A stretch of 64,000 nt of DNA from Puccinia triticina (Eukaryota; Basidiomycota; Pucciniomycetes; Pucciniales; Pucciniaceae). The stretch lies in the NCBI RefSeq assembly GCF_026914185.1, contig NC_070560.1:2285501-2349500 (forward strand), written 5' to 3'. Numbering within the stretch: the first letter of the stretch is position 1; each line of letters opens with the position of its first letter. Positions 21,098 through 32,309 of the stretch are shown one piece after another. Both the position numbers and the translations under genes were made by a program. Under the pieces are notes generated by a model, which did no database searches, had not been told where the DNA came from, and worked only from the letters and a program-made list of their open reading frames with translations.

Positions 21098-24000
21098 ATG
21101 TGTCTCCCAGCCACTGCCACTGGGCACAGGAGTCTTTCTCATTTCGCCCAGCTCATCATCGTAGCATGTCTTTGCACCTCGTTCATCAACGCTAGCCCAC
21201 TACCAGTGGGGACAGCGCCATTAGCACTAATCCAAAGCTCTCATCCTCAGCCCGTCTCCCGCTTGTCCAAAAGGATGTACAGCATGTTGGCTGTTGCAAC
21301 GGGGGCCAAAGCTGGCACCACAGTCCATGATGTGGTCGTCGGCGCTGAAACAGCAAAGGGTCAGTGGGCACCATTTATCTGATTTTCACTTTGCATTCCC
21401 CTAACCTCTAGACTGTGCCTTCCTCTTGCAATCACTCCAACACTGCTCTACCTTGACAGGTAAGTACTTCTTCGCAGCGTGATCTCAAACATAGACACGG
21501 AAAAATTCCTGGAAGCCACACTGATTCCCCACATCTGCAGGTCTCCAATCGACCGTTAGCGGCGTTGAAACAGCCAAGGCTGCCTCAGTAATCCCGGACG
21601 TGGCCGATTTATCCAAACTAGGAAACGCGCAGACCCTATCAAGTAGTAAGAAATTTTCCCTGATCTTTTTTATCGAGCCCGATCGAGGTATGTATCCCTG
21701 TCTGATGATGAAACTACTTCGGTTATATGATCATTCTAGAGTGTTTTCTGCCACCGCTGTGACCGCGTGTAAGCAGCATCTTGCTGAATAATTCTATTTG
21801 TAAACCAGAAGAGGCACTCGCATCCGACTCCAAAGATGTGGTGGATCTAGGCTCAGATGTGGCTTCATCAGGCAACAGTCTGGACAAGTCACAAAAAGCT
21901 ATCAAGCCGAAGACCAACAAGAATCTCGTTCAAGAAGGTACGTCCAGTTGATGAGCTCCCATCGTTCATGACCTGACCAACCCTTCACACTTCCGGACAC
22001 AGACACAGGCAAGACAGTTGCATCTACAGACGGCAAGGGAGCTTCCACCCCCGCCACCGTGGAGAAGACCCCAGATCAAACGAACTTGAAGGATGACATT
22101 GGTAAGAGATACCCTCCGCTCAGTGCGCTCGAGTCTGATCCAATTATCTGACTTGGACAAATGTAAATCAGATGAGGATGTCTTCCACGACGCAACACAC
22201 TTGGATGGTGAAGTTCCAACCGGGACCACATCAGAGAAGATCGGCTCCCAAGCCGGTTTGGTAAAGAGCGATGAGAAGGTTGTAACCGCCGATTCGGCCG
22301 GAAAATCAGCCCTCGCTAGTCAACCAAAGAACTCCGCTTCCGCCGATGGTTCCGTCGCGGAAGGCCAATTCGCCCCAACGGTGGGTGAATTCACCCAAAA
22401 AACAGCGAACGCCGATCAACAGCCACTTGTTACCGAACCCACCTACCGTCAGTGAAACCTGATATCATCCCTCTCCTCTTCTTGACCGCTATTCTTCGAG
22501 CTAACCGAAATATGTCCCAACTCTTACAGTAACAAGACTGAAAAATGCTATCACTGGAGCTCCAGACGGTAAAGCGAAACAGTCCACTCAAATGTTGCAG
22601 CTGAACCCAACCAGCTGATCTTACCTTGATTTATTTCATCAGCTATCCAGAGGATCTTCAGGGGTATCCTATCCAAACGTGAGCTACTAATCATTTTTCT
22701 TTTTCTTGAAATTTGAGAATTGTCTCTCCTTCTGAGTCAAACTCACCCCTGATCCTTTGTTTGTGAAATCGGAACTCAGCGATCAAAGCACCGCCCACAC
22801 TCGGCGAGACACTCGACAAGCCCAAAACAGTGGGCACTAATGTGGCCACGGAAGCCTCCCAAGTCAAAAATGGTGCGCGATGTATTGCCGGCCATACCTC
22901 GCTCCCTGCCAGCCCCACTGACATCGCCTCTTGTTATGATCACCCCTACCTCGCCGTTACCGTAATCAGAACCCGCGAAGTTGACACCAGACGCTTCCCC
23001 ACCAGCAACCCCTAAGAAAGTTCAATTTAAAACTGGCCCCACAGACAGAAAATCTGTCACCAACCCTACGGAAGCCGCCTCGGCTGGTGCGTGATGTTTT
23101 TCGCCCGCCAGAAATCGTTTTTCAGTCTAGCTGACATTGACTCTTGTAATTCTGACTCTAACCTCCTTGCCACCGTAACTAGACGCCGTGAAGTTACAAG
23201 ACCCTCCCCGTTCAGCAATCAAGAAAAGTGGACCCGCGAACTCCGCTGACAAAGTGCCTGACAACACTAAGACCGAACCCGTGGACTCCGCCAAGAAAGT
23301 GCCTGACAACTCTAAGACCGAACCCGTGAACTCCGCCGACAAAGTGCCTGACAACCCTCAGACCGGGCCACAGTCGAATCCTCGTACCACCTCCAACCCA
23401 ACAGACGCGAAAGTGGCCCCGAAAGCCTCGGGCGGAGCTACCAACCCAGAGACAGTCGCTACTAAGCCCGGCAAATGTCAGTGGAGCCTGATATCATTTA
23501 TTGTCTTCTTCTTCTGAAACGCGTTGCCCGCTGTTCTTCGAGCTAACCAAAATATCTCCCGACGTTTAAAGTGGCAGCACTCCGCCAGCAATTTTCAAGC
23601 ATTCCATTTCGTAAATCTCAGATACTTGACATAACTGCAACAATTGGACGCAAACAGCTGACTTAACCTTGACTTATTGCAGCAAAATTCCAAAAAGTCT
23701 TGAACATTTTCAGTAAAAGTGAGGAACGTCTCATGCTATTTTTCCCTTGAACATCTGAGGCTGGTCTCGACTCTGACTCACACTTCTGATACTTTTTTTG
23801 ATACTCGGTGGTCAAAGAAGCAACGTCGGTCGACGAGTTGGCAAAACCTATCGGCCCCAAAACAGCCGAAGAGACCCAGACTTGGTTCCAAAAAATGAAG
23901 ACATCCGGTAAATTCCAACTGTAAAACTCGTCATCCGAGTCCCGAATAGCGAGAAACTGAGTAGCGCTTGTGTCATTTCCCAGCCGGCAATTTCAAACTC

Positions 24001-25107
24001 AATCCCTTCTCAGCAAAACAGACTCCGGAAGCGGTCCTGAAACCCTCTCCTCGTGCGTGATGTCTTGCCAGCCGGAGCTCGTTTCTCTGCCAGTCGAACT
24101 GACATCTCTCGTTATCGTGCTCAAATTCCTAGCCCCCCAAGGAGACCCAGTGAAGACAACAATAAATCGCCCTACAAGCGTCGCGGAGAATTCTAAACCC
24201 ACAGTTCCCAAAGAAACGGCAAACCCTCCCACCACCAAGTCGGGTAAAGGTGACGTACCCCCGCCCAGTGCGTGATGTTTTCCCGCCAGAACCCATTTGC
24301 CTACCAGTCTAACTGACATTGCCTCTTGTGATCATGACACGAATCTCCCCGCCACCGTCACTAGACACCGTACAGTCGGCTGAATCTCGTCCTCCAAAGA
24401 TCCAGAAGGAAGAGGCGCCCCGTGATGCACCCACCACAGAGCAAACGGCAAACCCTACCGCCACCACAGCGGCTACTCAAGCGGCCTCGGACGCTTCCCA
24501 CGTCAAACCCGGTGCGTGATGTTCAGCCCGCTAGAACCAGCTTGTCTCCCAGTCGAACTGACATGTCGCTAATCCCCCCACCACCGTAACTAGATTCCTT
24601 AGGACGTCCTTCAATATCCCAGAGGTTTAGTAAGTCAAAACTCCTCCCCTTCGATAAGCTAACCGAGATACACCGAGCACCGTTGACCTTTGCCGCTTTC
24701 CCATCAGAATCACTCCTTTCAGACATGCGGAACTGTCAGTTCTATTCTTGCTATCGACGTCTCTCACCTGATGATCATATTTGGCGCAATTGAGCACTAA
24801 CCCACAATTAATTTTGTTTCTTCCAAACCCTCAGTTTTCAAGAAGCGCTGTGAGTGACTTATTTTAGGCCCACCGTTACCCCGTGATGTGCCGCTAAATA
24901 GGTTTTTGTTTTTCCGCGGACAGTCGCCGACCCCTTGAAGACATTCTGGAGGCAAATCACCAAAATCCGCAGAGCAGGAATTAACAAGGGTGAGACACAA
25001 GTTGTTGACTTCCCTGTCCACCATCAACACAGCTGACAGTTTTTGGTGCATCCAACGCTGCAGTCCGCCCAGAAGTAGGCCCACAAGCGGCCAAACCCGC
25101 AGCATGA
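21098..25107 (+). CDS. Secreted modular micro-exon protein A (21 exons, all introns phase 1)
   Basis: My splice model has 21 exons: 21098-21359, 21541-21645, 21809-21937, 22009-22101, 22172-22447, 22530-22568, 22643-22678, 22780-22872, 22970-23086, 23183-23476, 23572-23610, 23683-23718, 23818-23907, 23984-24052, 24133-24267, 24365-24511, 24594-24629, 24708-24734, 24835-24849, 24924-24989 and 25064-25107. The sum is 2148 bases, 715 residues. All 20 introns are GT-AG and phase 1. Residues 1-36 carry a signal peptide (core LIIVACLCTSFINASPLP). A Kex2-type KR follows near residue 60. The body is Pro/Thr/Lys-rich and probably unstructured. Exons of 15, 27, 36 and 39 bases encode short basic/hydrophobic helical pieces (AIQRIFRGILSK; KFQKVLNIFSK), and the last exons are basic. 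Exons 6-10 and 11-16 look like duplicated blocks. No known domain. Function is unknown; a secreted host- or wall-interacting protein is possible. Confidence 0.75.
23235..23370 (+). repeat. Tandem 45-bp (15-residue) repeat inside exon 10 of protein A
   Basis: Three consecutive copies of the pattern (N/D)SA(D/K)KVPDN(T/S/P)(K/Q)T(E/G)P are encoded, with very similar DNA (GACAAAGTGCCTGACAAC). This is a recent in-frame expansion within one exon. Confidence 0.85.
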
Positions 25108-27320
25108 TTCTCAGCCACGGTCAAAGCTGCCCGCGTCTCTGGAACATTCCTCTGGACTGGCAAACCAGGCGCAGCTCCCACGGCGGTTGGGGAGGGACTT
25201 TCACTAACTAATATTCCATCTTTGACCAACCTTTTCTATGTAGCTTTTTCTTTCCATCAGTCACTAGCGCAGTCCGCAAGTCTACAAAAACAGACGTATA
25301 CCTGTTCATTCATTCGTTTTCTTCGTTGATCCTTACCCGCCAATCCACTTATTCTGATTAATTACATACATCATTTGTCTCAAGCCCCAGCCTCCAGAAT
25401 CTCGCCCTGACACGAGGCTGTCTCTTCTATGCCAAGTGCAGGGCGCTCCAAAGCTTGGGTGCAACAAGATCATGCATCGTTCCTCTGAACCGATGATCCC
25501 TTTTCTCCTCATTTACCATTTGACACATTGTACTTAGACCCACTTTTTCAGCAAAATCCAATCTTTTGTACTTACAACCGGACAAGGAGAGCAACAACTG
25601 TCACATTCAAGTTCCCTGTTTGCACCAAAATCCCATCCCAAAAGACAACATGAGATTGTTTGTCCAGCAGCCAAGACCTGGGAGACTCTTGATTTGATTG
25701 TCAAGATTCCTAAAGAATACAGTATTTTACTGGGTTGGCCGATGTTTAGCTGACTGCTGACTTGGTTCAGCTGGCATAACTAAGTCCCCCTCTGATCAGG
25801 GAATTAGTGAAGCTAGCTTCAGCAGGACATCTCCTATTCCTAGAGGACTGGTAAATTATTTTTCGCTCAGCCATGCAAGGGCTTCACAAAATTGGTGGCT
25901 TTTGGCCAAATTCCTGAATCAAAGTAAGAGTGCCTTGGGCACAAAATTTTGGGAGGACAGTACATTTGAGGCACAAAAGTGGCCGCAGTGGATCGTTTTC
26001 CAAGAAAAAACAAAACAGTGGCACGAACGAAACTGGACAGACAGGAACGTGGAAACAATTCTAGCGCTTAGCTGGATTGGAGGGGGACTTGGTCAAGTTT
26101 GGGCATAAGCCCCGCTTGCACCTTCAGGTCTCCCGGCGATGCTCGCGGGCTTTGTCCCGCTGGGCCAAACCGCCGTGCCGGTCGTGAAAGAGCAGGGCTA
26201 GCCGGCCGCCGATTGGACCTGGCGGGTTTCCATCAGGCATTTACACATATCCAACCCGAACGATCAGTCCTGCCTCACGCGAGCAGGAAGCACAGCCTGG
26301 TCGACAAGGAGGAATCCGTCTCGGTCCAGCACTCGTCGGCGGGAGGGTTTCCCGCCCTGCAATCAGGCTAATATAGAAACCGCGCCAGCGGGAGGGTTTT
26401 CTCCCGGTCGTTCAGGCCACACAACCTGTTTGACAAGGTCAGCTTCCGGTCGATCAGGTTTAAACGCTCTCGATGACCAGCTTGTCTAGCCTGCCGGAAG
26501 GCCTCCCACCGACCAGTGGTGGACCACGATGGTTTCCTCTATCTTGTGTTGCCTGATTGCTTGTAAGACTGCAACCTGATTGATCGCGTCGCGGAAATGT
26601 ATTCTGCCGGAGCGAACCCGGAAGAAACCCGCCGGGTAGAAACCGTGGCCGGTAGCCCTGTTATCTCTCGACCGGCACGGCGACTGAAGCCTATGTATGT
26701 ACATACATTTGATATTATGTTTCGGTCGGCGGAATTGAGCAAAGTATTTATGTGAAACTCCGAAGTCAAAACTCACTTCACCCCAGGCGATGTACCCGAC
26801 CCGCAATGGGCCATGACCGGCGGGTCGACCGCTCCGGGTCATGCTTGGCCTTCAAGCTGGCCCGTAAAGGTACACATTTCTGAATGAATGCGGTGTTACT
26901 GATAGGAAATATGTAAACTTGGGACGTACTGTCACCAGGGACCCAATTTTGATTAAGTAGTCGCAAGATGAAACACCGGACTTGACTTCCATTCTATCGC
27001 CGGCTGGAGTTGTCCATGCAGTTCGGCCGCGTGGGCAGCCCCCTGAGACACCCCCCAGCTCTTTCATCTGGGAAGGAATAAGCAAGCATCGGTATGAAAC
27101 AGTTCCTTCGTGTTTCACTCCGTGGGGTCTTTTCCCTCTTCCAGCCCTCCGAATTTCGAAGGTTGACTGTTCGCTGGATGGGTCCAGAAGAAACGGGCGA
27201 GAAGAGTCGGTAAAATGGACGTGTACGGGCATCGGGTTGTCTCGAAATGTGTATGGCCAAGGATTCGTCTTGGAACACCGGCCTGAGACTCTGTGCCCAT
27301 CAGCGAGGAATGGCCGGCAC
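25108..27320. other. Intergenic between the two paralogous secreted genes
   Basis: The 3' part next to gene A (25108-25320) resembles the sequence after gene B (AGCCACGGTCA, TCACTAGC, GTTCATTCATTCG). From 26110 to 26860 the DNA is GC-rich with short inverted words such as GGCGGGAGGGTTTCCCGCC and many CCGG-type sites. This may be a relic of a non-autonomous element, but I found no clear ends. No gene is supported. Confidence 0.45.
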
Positions 27321-27329
27321 CCCCCTCCA

Positions 27330-27337
27330 TATAAATA
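27330..27337 (+). promoter_or_regulatory. TATA box of secreted gene B
   Basis: TATAAATA lies 150 bp upstream of the ATG, followed by a pyrimidine-rich leader. Confidence 0.6.
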
Positions 27338-27486
27338 TCCAGCATCAGTCGCCGTCCTTCCGCCCCCACCCACAGTCACTTATCTATTGTCAGTCTCAAG
27401 GCCCTCCAAGCCCTATTTATCACATCCAGGCTATAATTATTACACTACCTACATTCCTTACTACCCAAAGCAAAGTCACAGCCGAG

Positions 27487-29781
27487 ATGCGCCTGCCAGC
27501 CACTGCGTCTGGACGAGCCAGTCTTTCTCACTTCGCCCAGCTCATCATCGTAGCATGTCTTTGTGCCTCGTTGCTCAATGCTAGCCCACTGCCAACGCCA
27601 TCAACCCCATTAACACTATCCACCCAAACATCTTATCCTCAGTCCTTCTCCCACTTCGCCAAGAGGAACATCGTCAATCTTGAAGAGGAAACCAACGCTG
27701 TCATCACAGCAGGACACTCTGCCGCCGAAACCCTCAATCCGACAAGGGGTCAGTCCACACCTTTTCTCACTTTGCATCCCCCTAAGCCCTCGACTGAGCC
27801 TCCCTCTTCGGTTTCACTTCCCCTACTGGATTAGGCAGCGCTAGCGCAGCAGACAAAGTCCCGGCCACCACTGATTCCCCCACGTTGGGCAGGTCCACCT
27901 CTCTCCCCAACCCCTCCTCACACAATTGGCCCAATGTCGCACTCAAGACTAACGCAGCACCGGAAGTGAAGGGCACCACTGCTTCTCCGACGTTGGCCAG
28001 TACCGGATCCGCCTCCCAAACTGCGAAGACCGAGGATGCAAGTAGTAAGTAAAACTCACTGATCAGTTTGTTCGAGTTTGAGCCAATGTCTGGCTTACAC
28101 TATGATTGCTCTAGAGTGTTTTTGTCCCGGTGTTGACCGCGTGCAGGCGTTTTGATCAATAATTCTCTCCGTACACTAGCTGCCGTTGTGAGCACACAGA
28201 ATGATGCAGCACCTCCACCGGCTGCTGTCGTGGGCACACAGCACGAGGCAGCACCAGAAGCAGTTGTCGATTCCTCGGTGAACCCCGAGAATGACCCCTT
28301 CAAACTAGGTACGTCTAGTCGATCAGCACCTATCGTTTAGATCTGATCAAACCCTTTCACTTCCGTGCCCAGGTGAAGCCAAAAAGATTGCAACCACAGC
28401 AGACACCAATTCCCTTCCCCAGGATGTGGCTACATCACATAGCAGTCCGACCACCTCAGTCGCGCCACTAGGAGAAGACCAGTATCCGATCAATTTCTCA
28501 AAGAGTACGTCTTATTGCTGACCTCCCACCCTTCAAGATCTGACCAAACCCTCCAGCCCCGCCACTAGGAGAAGCCCAGTTCCCGATCGATTTCTCGCCG
28601 GATCCCAAGACGAACGTCGTCGAAAAGGGTACGTTTTATTCATGAGTTCCCATCCTTCATGGTCTGACGAAACCCTCTTTTTTCCTTACTCAAACACAGG
28701 CAAGAAGATTGTAAACGTCGATTCAAACGGTGCCTCAACTGACGCTGAAAAATCCGCCCAGCAAGTGACCGGTGCTCAAACCACCGGAAACACCCCAGAA
28801 GAGCAAGTGACCGGCACTCAAACCACCCCGAAGACCGCAGAAGTGCAAGAGTCGAGCAGACCTTCCACTGCTGCTCAAACCGACAGATGTTAGTAAAACC
28901 CTATACCACCTCACTCTTCCTATTTGACTCGACTGCTGTTCTCTGAGCTAACTGTAACATATCCACCCATTCCCTCTACGTTTTACGTGTCATCCACCGA
29001 AAGTGGAAGAGAAGAGACCTCCCTCCATCCAAGTAACCAACCTCAATGGCGAAACCAATTCACCTCCAACTGAGGTTACCACTCCACCTCCAACTGAGGT
29101 CAAAGCTGCAAAGACACCCACTGACACAGCCGCAAAGTCGACTGAGGTCCCCCATGAATCTATCGCCCCTGAACAAGCCAAAGAACCCACGCGCTGGCAA
29201 CGCCTCAAAGATCGGAGTAAATTTTAGCTTTTCAACTCATCAATTGGGTTCAAAGCCTTGAGAAATTGAAGAGTTGGTTATATCACTTCACAGGTCACAA
29301 GGAATATCTCGAGGCCAGGGCACGACGCCAGAGGTTTACCGCCTGGTTCAGCGCAAAGTCCCAGAGCATTAAGAAATGGATCAAGAGTGAGTCAACGTGT
29401 CCTCTGTTCTGATGGGCTGTCCCATACCCATGTGTAGCGTTAACCTTTGTCGCTCTCCAATCAGAGAGATTTTTCACCCAAAAGCCAGCGAAGGACCAAC
29501 AAACTAAGCCCAAGAAATCACTTTGTGAGTGGCTGGTTCACGTCCGCTGCTGCCTTGTGACGCGCTGCTTAAACTGCATTTGTTTTACTGAACCAACAGT
29601 GAGGAAGTATTTGAAAAAACTACGCAAGTTCCTCGGACTCAACAGAAAAGCCAAAAAAGCTAACAAAGCAAATGCCCAGGGTGAGCACAGCTTTTGTTTT
29701 CCCTGCCGACCAAATCTTCTGACCGTCTTTGCTACATTCTACGCCGCAGTTGCCCCCGAAGCGGCGCCTCATGCAGCTTGA
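27487..29781 (+). CDS. Secreted modular micro-exon protein B (11 exons, all introns phase 1)
   Basis: My model has 11 exons: 27487-27748, 27835-28044, 28180-28308, 28373-28504, 28557-28628, 28700-28888, 29004-29216, 29294-29386, 29465-29524, 29600-29680 and 29750-29781. The sum is 1473 bases, 490 residues. All 10 introns are phase 1. Exon 1 is 262 bases, exactly as in gene A, and encodes a signal peptide (core QLIIVACLCASLLNASPLP) and a KR site (HFAKRNIV). Exon 3 is 129 bases in both genes, and the last exon ends VAPEAAPHAA against VRPEVGPQAAKPAA in A. Exons 4 and 5 each encode a PLGE-(D/A)Q-(Y/F)PI-(N/D)F-S motif. Exons 8-10 are strongly basic and amphipathic (FSAKSQSIKKWIK; LRKYLKKLRKFLGLNRK). 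It is the shorter paralogue of gene A, 6.4 kb downstream on the same strand. Function is unknown. Confidence 0.8.
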
Positions 29782-32309
29782 TTACCCAGCCACGGTCAGA
29801 GCAGTCCCATCAAACTGGACTCACATGACCAAACCATTCATTGAATAATTTTCCACCCGTCATCGCTTGTCTCTGTGTACATCTTTCTTTCTAAAAATCA
29901 CTAGCATAGCCCGCCACTCAAAAAAAATTCACATAGCTGTTCATTCATTCGGCGTCTTCCACAATCCTTACTATACCATCCACTTACAAACCTGCCTCAC
30001 TCACGGAGTCACACTCGTTAATCACATCATTTTACAGACCTTTTAAAAACATATCACTCTGATCCCATTTGTACAGGAACAGACTCCCAGCCTCTGCATT
30101 GCTTATGGAAATACATGAACGCTTTGAAATACCAGTCCCTTTGAATGGTCGGAATGAGCGCAGCGAGATTGTCGCGAGTAATTTGGAAGCTTGCGCGTTT
30201 CAGAGCTGCTGATGTGAAAGGACGCTTTGAATTACCAGTTAAAATGGCCACAGTGAGCTCAGCGAGATCCTCGCGAGTAATACGGAAGCATGCGAGTACA
30301 GAGCTGCTGATGTGATCATCATGGGAGATACTGTCCGGTTTTAAACTCGCACATGGATGGTTTAGGTTATGCATGTGGTGATGCATAAATCCGGGGTGCA
30401 TGCGATGCTCAGGCTTTGTCGATCGACTAGGACTTCGGACTGGGTTTTCTTCCGATCAACCATCACTTCTCGCCGATAAACTTCTCTCCCCTTTTTCTTT
30501 CTTTCTTCTCAAAATCGAATCTCTACAATCATCAATCGATAATCGATCATCAAACTCGAAGGTTATTCTTCTTCGTAACCTAATCAACCAAATCGAACGT
30601 ACAATCTCAACCATCGTCGATCTCTGACATCTAGGAGGAGCTAGATCCAGCTTCTTGGCAGGTAGTCTATTTAGTTACCTCATCTATCCTTAACATCATG
30701 TATTAAGATATTGACATTGTTACATTGTTTTGCTAGGCTGTTTCGTCGTGATAATCCTTGTGTCTTACATTGTCGTCGTTGCTATTGTATCAAGATTTTT
30801 CTTTTTGCGTGATTCATATCTTTGAGGTATTTTTTCATTATTGTTATCTATCCTTCTACAAAACCGATTCTAACAATTGTTTTTCTTTATTCAAAAAGTG
30901 TATTACTTTTATTGAGTTCTTAAATTATAACTGTTTCAAAAAGTAATCTATTTACCATTTTTACAGATACATCCCGAGTGTGTTGGGGACCGCTCTGGTC
31001 TTCATAATCTCAAGTCTGATTTGGTCCACGCAGTAAGCAAATGCTGACTATTTGTGAAACTGAACCCCACAAAACCCGGCAAGCGTTTACTTGACTAAGG
31101 GGAGGGAAGAGTACATGAAAAATACATCCTTTTGTACATCAAGCATTGCAGTGAACACTGATTGGGCCAACATCCCCCGAAAATCCCGCAATAAGGCTGT
31201 GTATGTCAAACGTAATCTTGAAAGGCAGAGAAATAATCCTGAAATGAATTGAACAAGAGATTCTTTGTTGGAGATACATAGAAAAGAAAATCGCAACAAA
31301 GAGACTACAATTGTTGACTGATATAGTTGATTGGTAGAAGTGAACCGTGATACATCAAATTCACTTTGAGGTTTGGTTGCGTGAATAAAACAGGAATCAC
31401 TTGTTTCCATGTGAACCTTCGAAGTCGACGGATAAAAACCTTGGCCTGATGTAAATTCATATCACTCTTTCTGATCGCGGGAAGATCTTTGTAATGATTC
31501 GGAGTGCTCGATCGCGGTTTGCGAGGAGTTTTGCTCTTTTCTAACGGAGGGCGTCGTTTCTTATCCGCGATTATGTCCGCTTTCCGGCGGTCTAATTTGA
31601 TGGGGCTCAGAGTCTATCAGTTACTGCAAAAATGGATGTCGGGTCCAATTTGAAAGACGCGCTCACAGTATGGAACCCGCTGTCGTGGCCTTCTTGATCT
31701 CGGTTTATCACGAAAAGTCATCGAAAGCATCAGGTTCAAGGGTTTTAGCTTCTCACGGGGAGTGCTGCCCTCAAATGCATTTTCCTTGCTACTTAGGTCA
31801 GTTTTGTCTAGAGTATTTACTGAATATGCTCTCTCTGAAAGCAAATCCGAAAGAAAAAAGACGATTGGTCATAGCCCAACTGATGATCAGGATCAAGAGT
31901 TATGCTCACCTAATTTCATTCGAGAATCAAACACACCGAGGCCTCCTATTCTCGGCGATGATACCTTAATATAAGCCGATTTGGCCCTTGACATGGATTT
32001 CTGGTGGTCTGCCAAAAATTTCATCAAACTTCAGGATGCAGTACTTTCGCAATTTGAAGCAATCAAATAAGAGAAACTAACGTGGTACTGCATCGACCAC
32101 TGGTGGTTGATGCGGAGGGGCTTATCAAAGGCTTAAATTTCAGATGACCTCTTGAGAGATGAATGGAGCAAAGTGTGCCTACCAGAAGAACCGTCTGAAG
32201 CTTTCATAGCTTCCACATAGAATTTACTTCTGCAAGAAGCGCAAAGTAAGGTTAAGGGAAATATCCCATCAGCTGCAACGCCTACTTCAAGAAAGATTGG
32301 AATGTATTA
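29782..32309. other. Intergenic with a tandem repeat and a CT-rich leader-like stretch
   Basis: 30119-30217 and 30222-30314 are two diverged copies of a block of about 95 bp (ACGCTTTGAA, CAGCGAGAT, TCGCGAGTAAT, CAGAGCTGCTGATGTGA). 30470-30640 is CT-rich with repeated ATCGAT/AATCGA words and may be a relic of a retroelement leader. An open frame at 31617-31844 (minus, 75 codons, basic centre) has no splice link that I can prove. Confidence 0.45.

Noticed and set aside
26099..26842. Open frames in the GC-rich stretch between genes A and B
   Set aside because: No signal peptide, splice signals or conserved motif; strand-symmetric openness suggests composition or a repeat relic.
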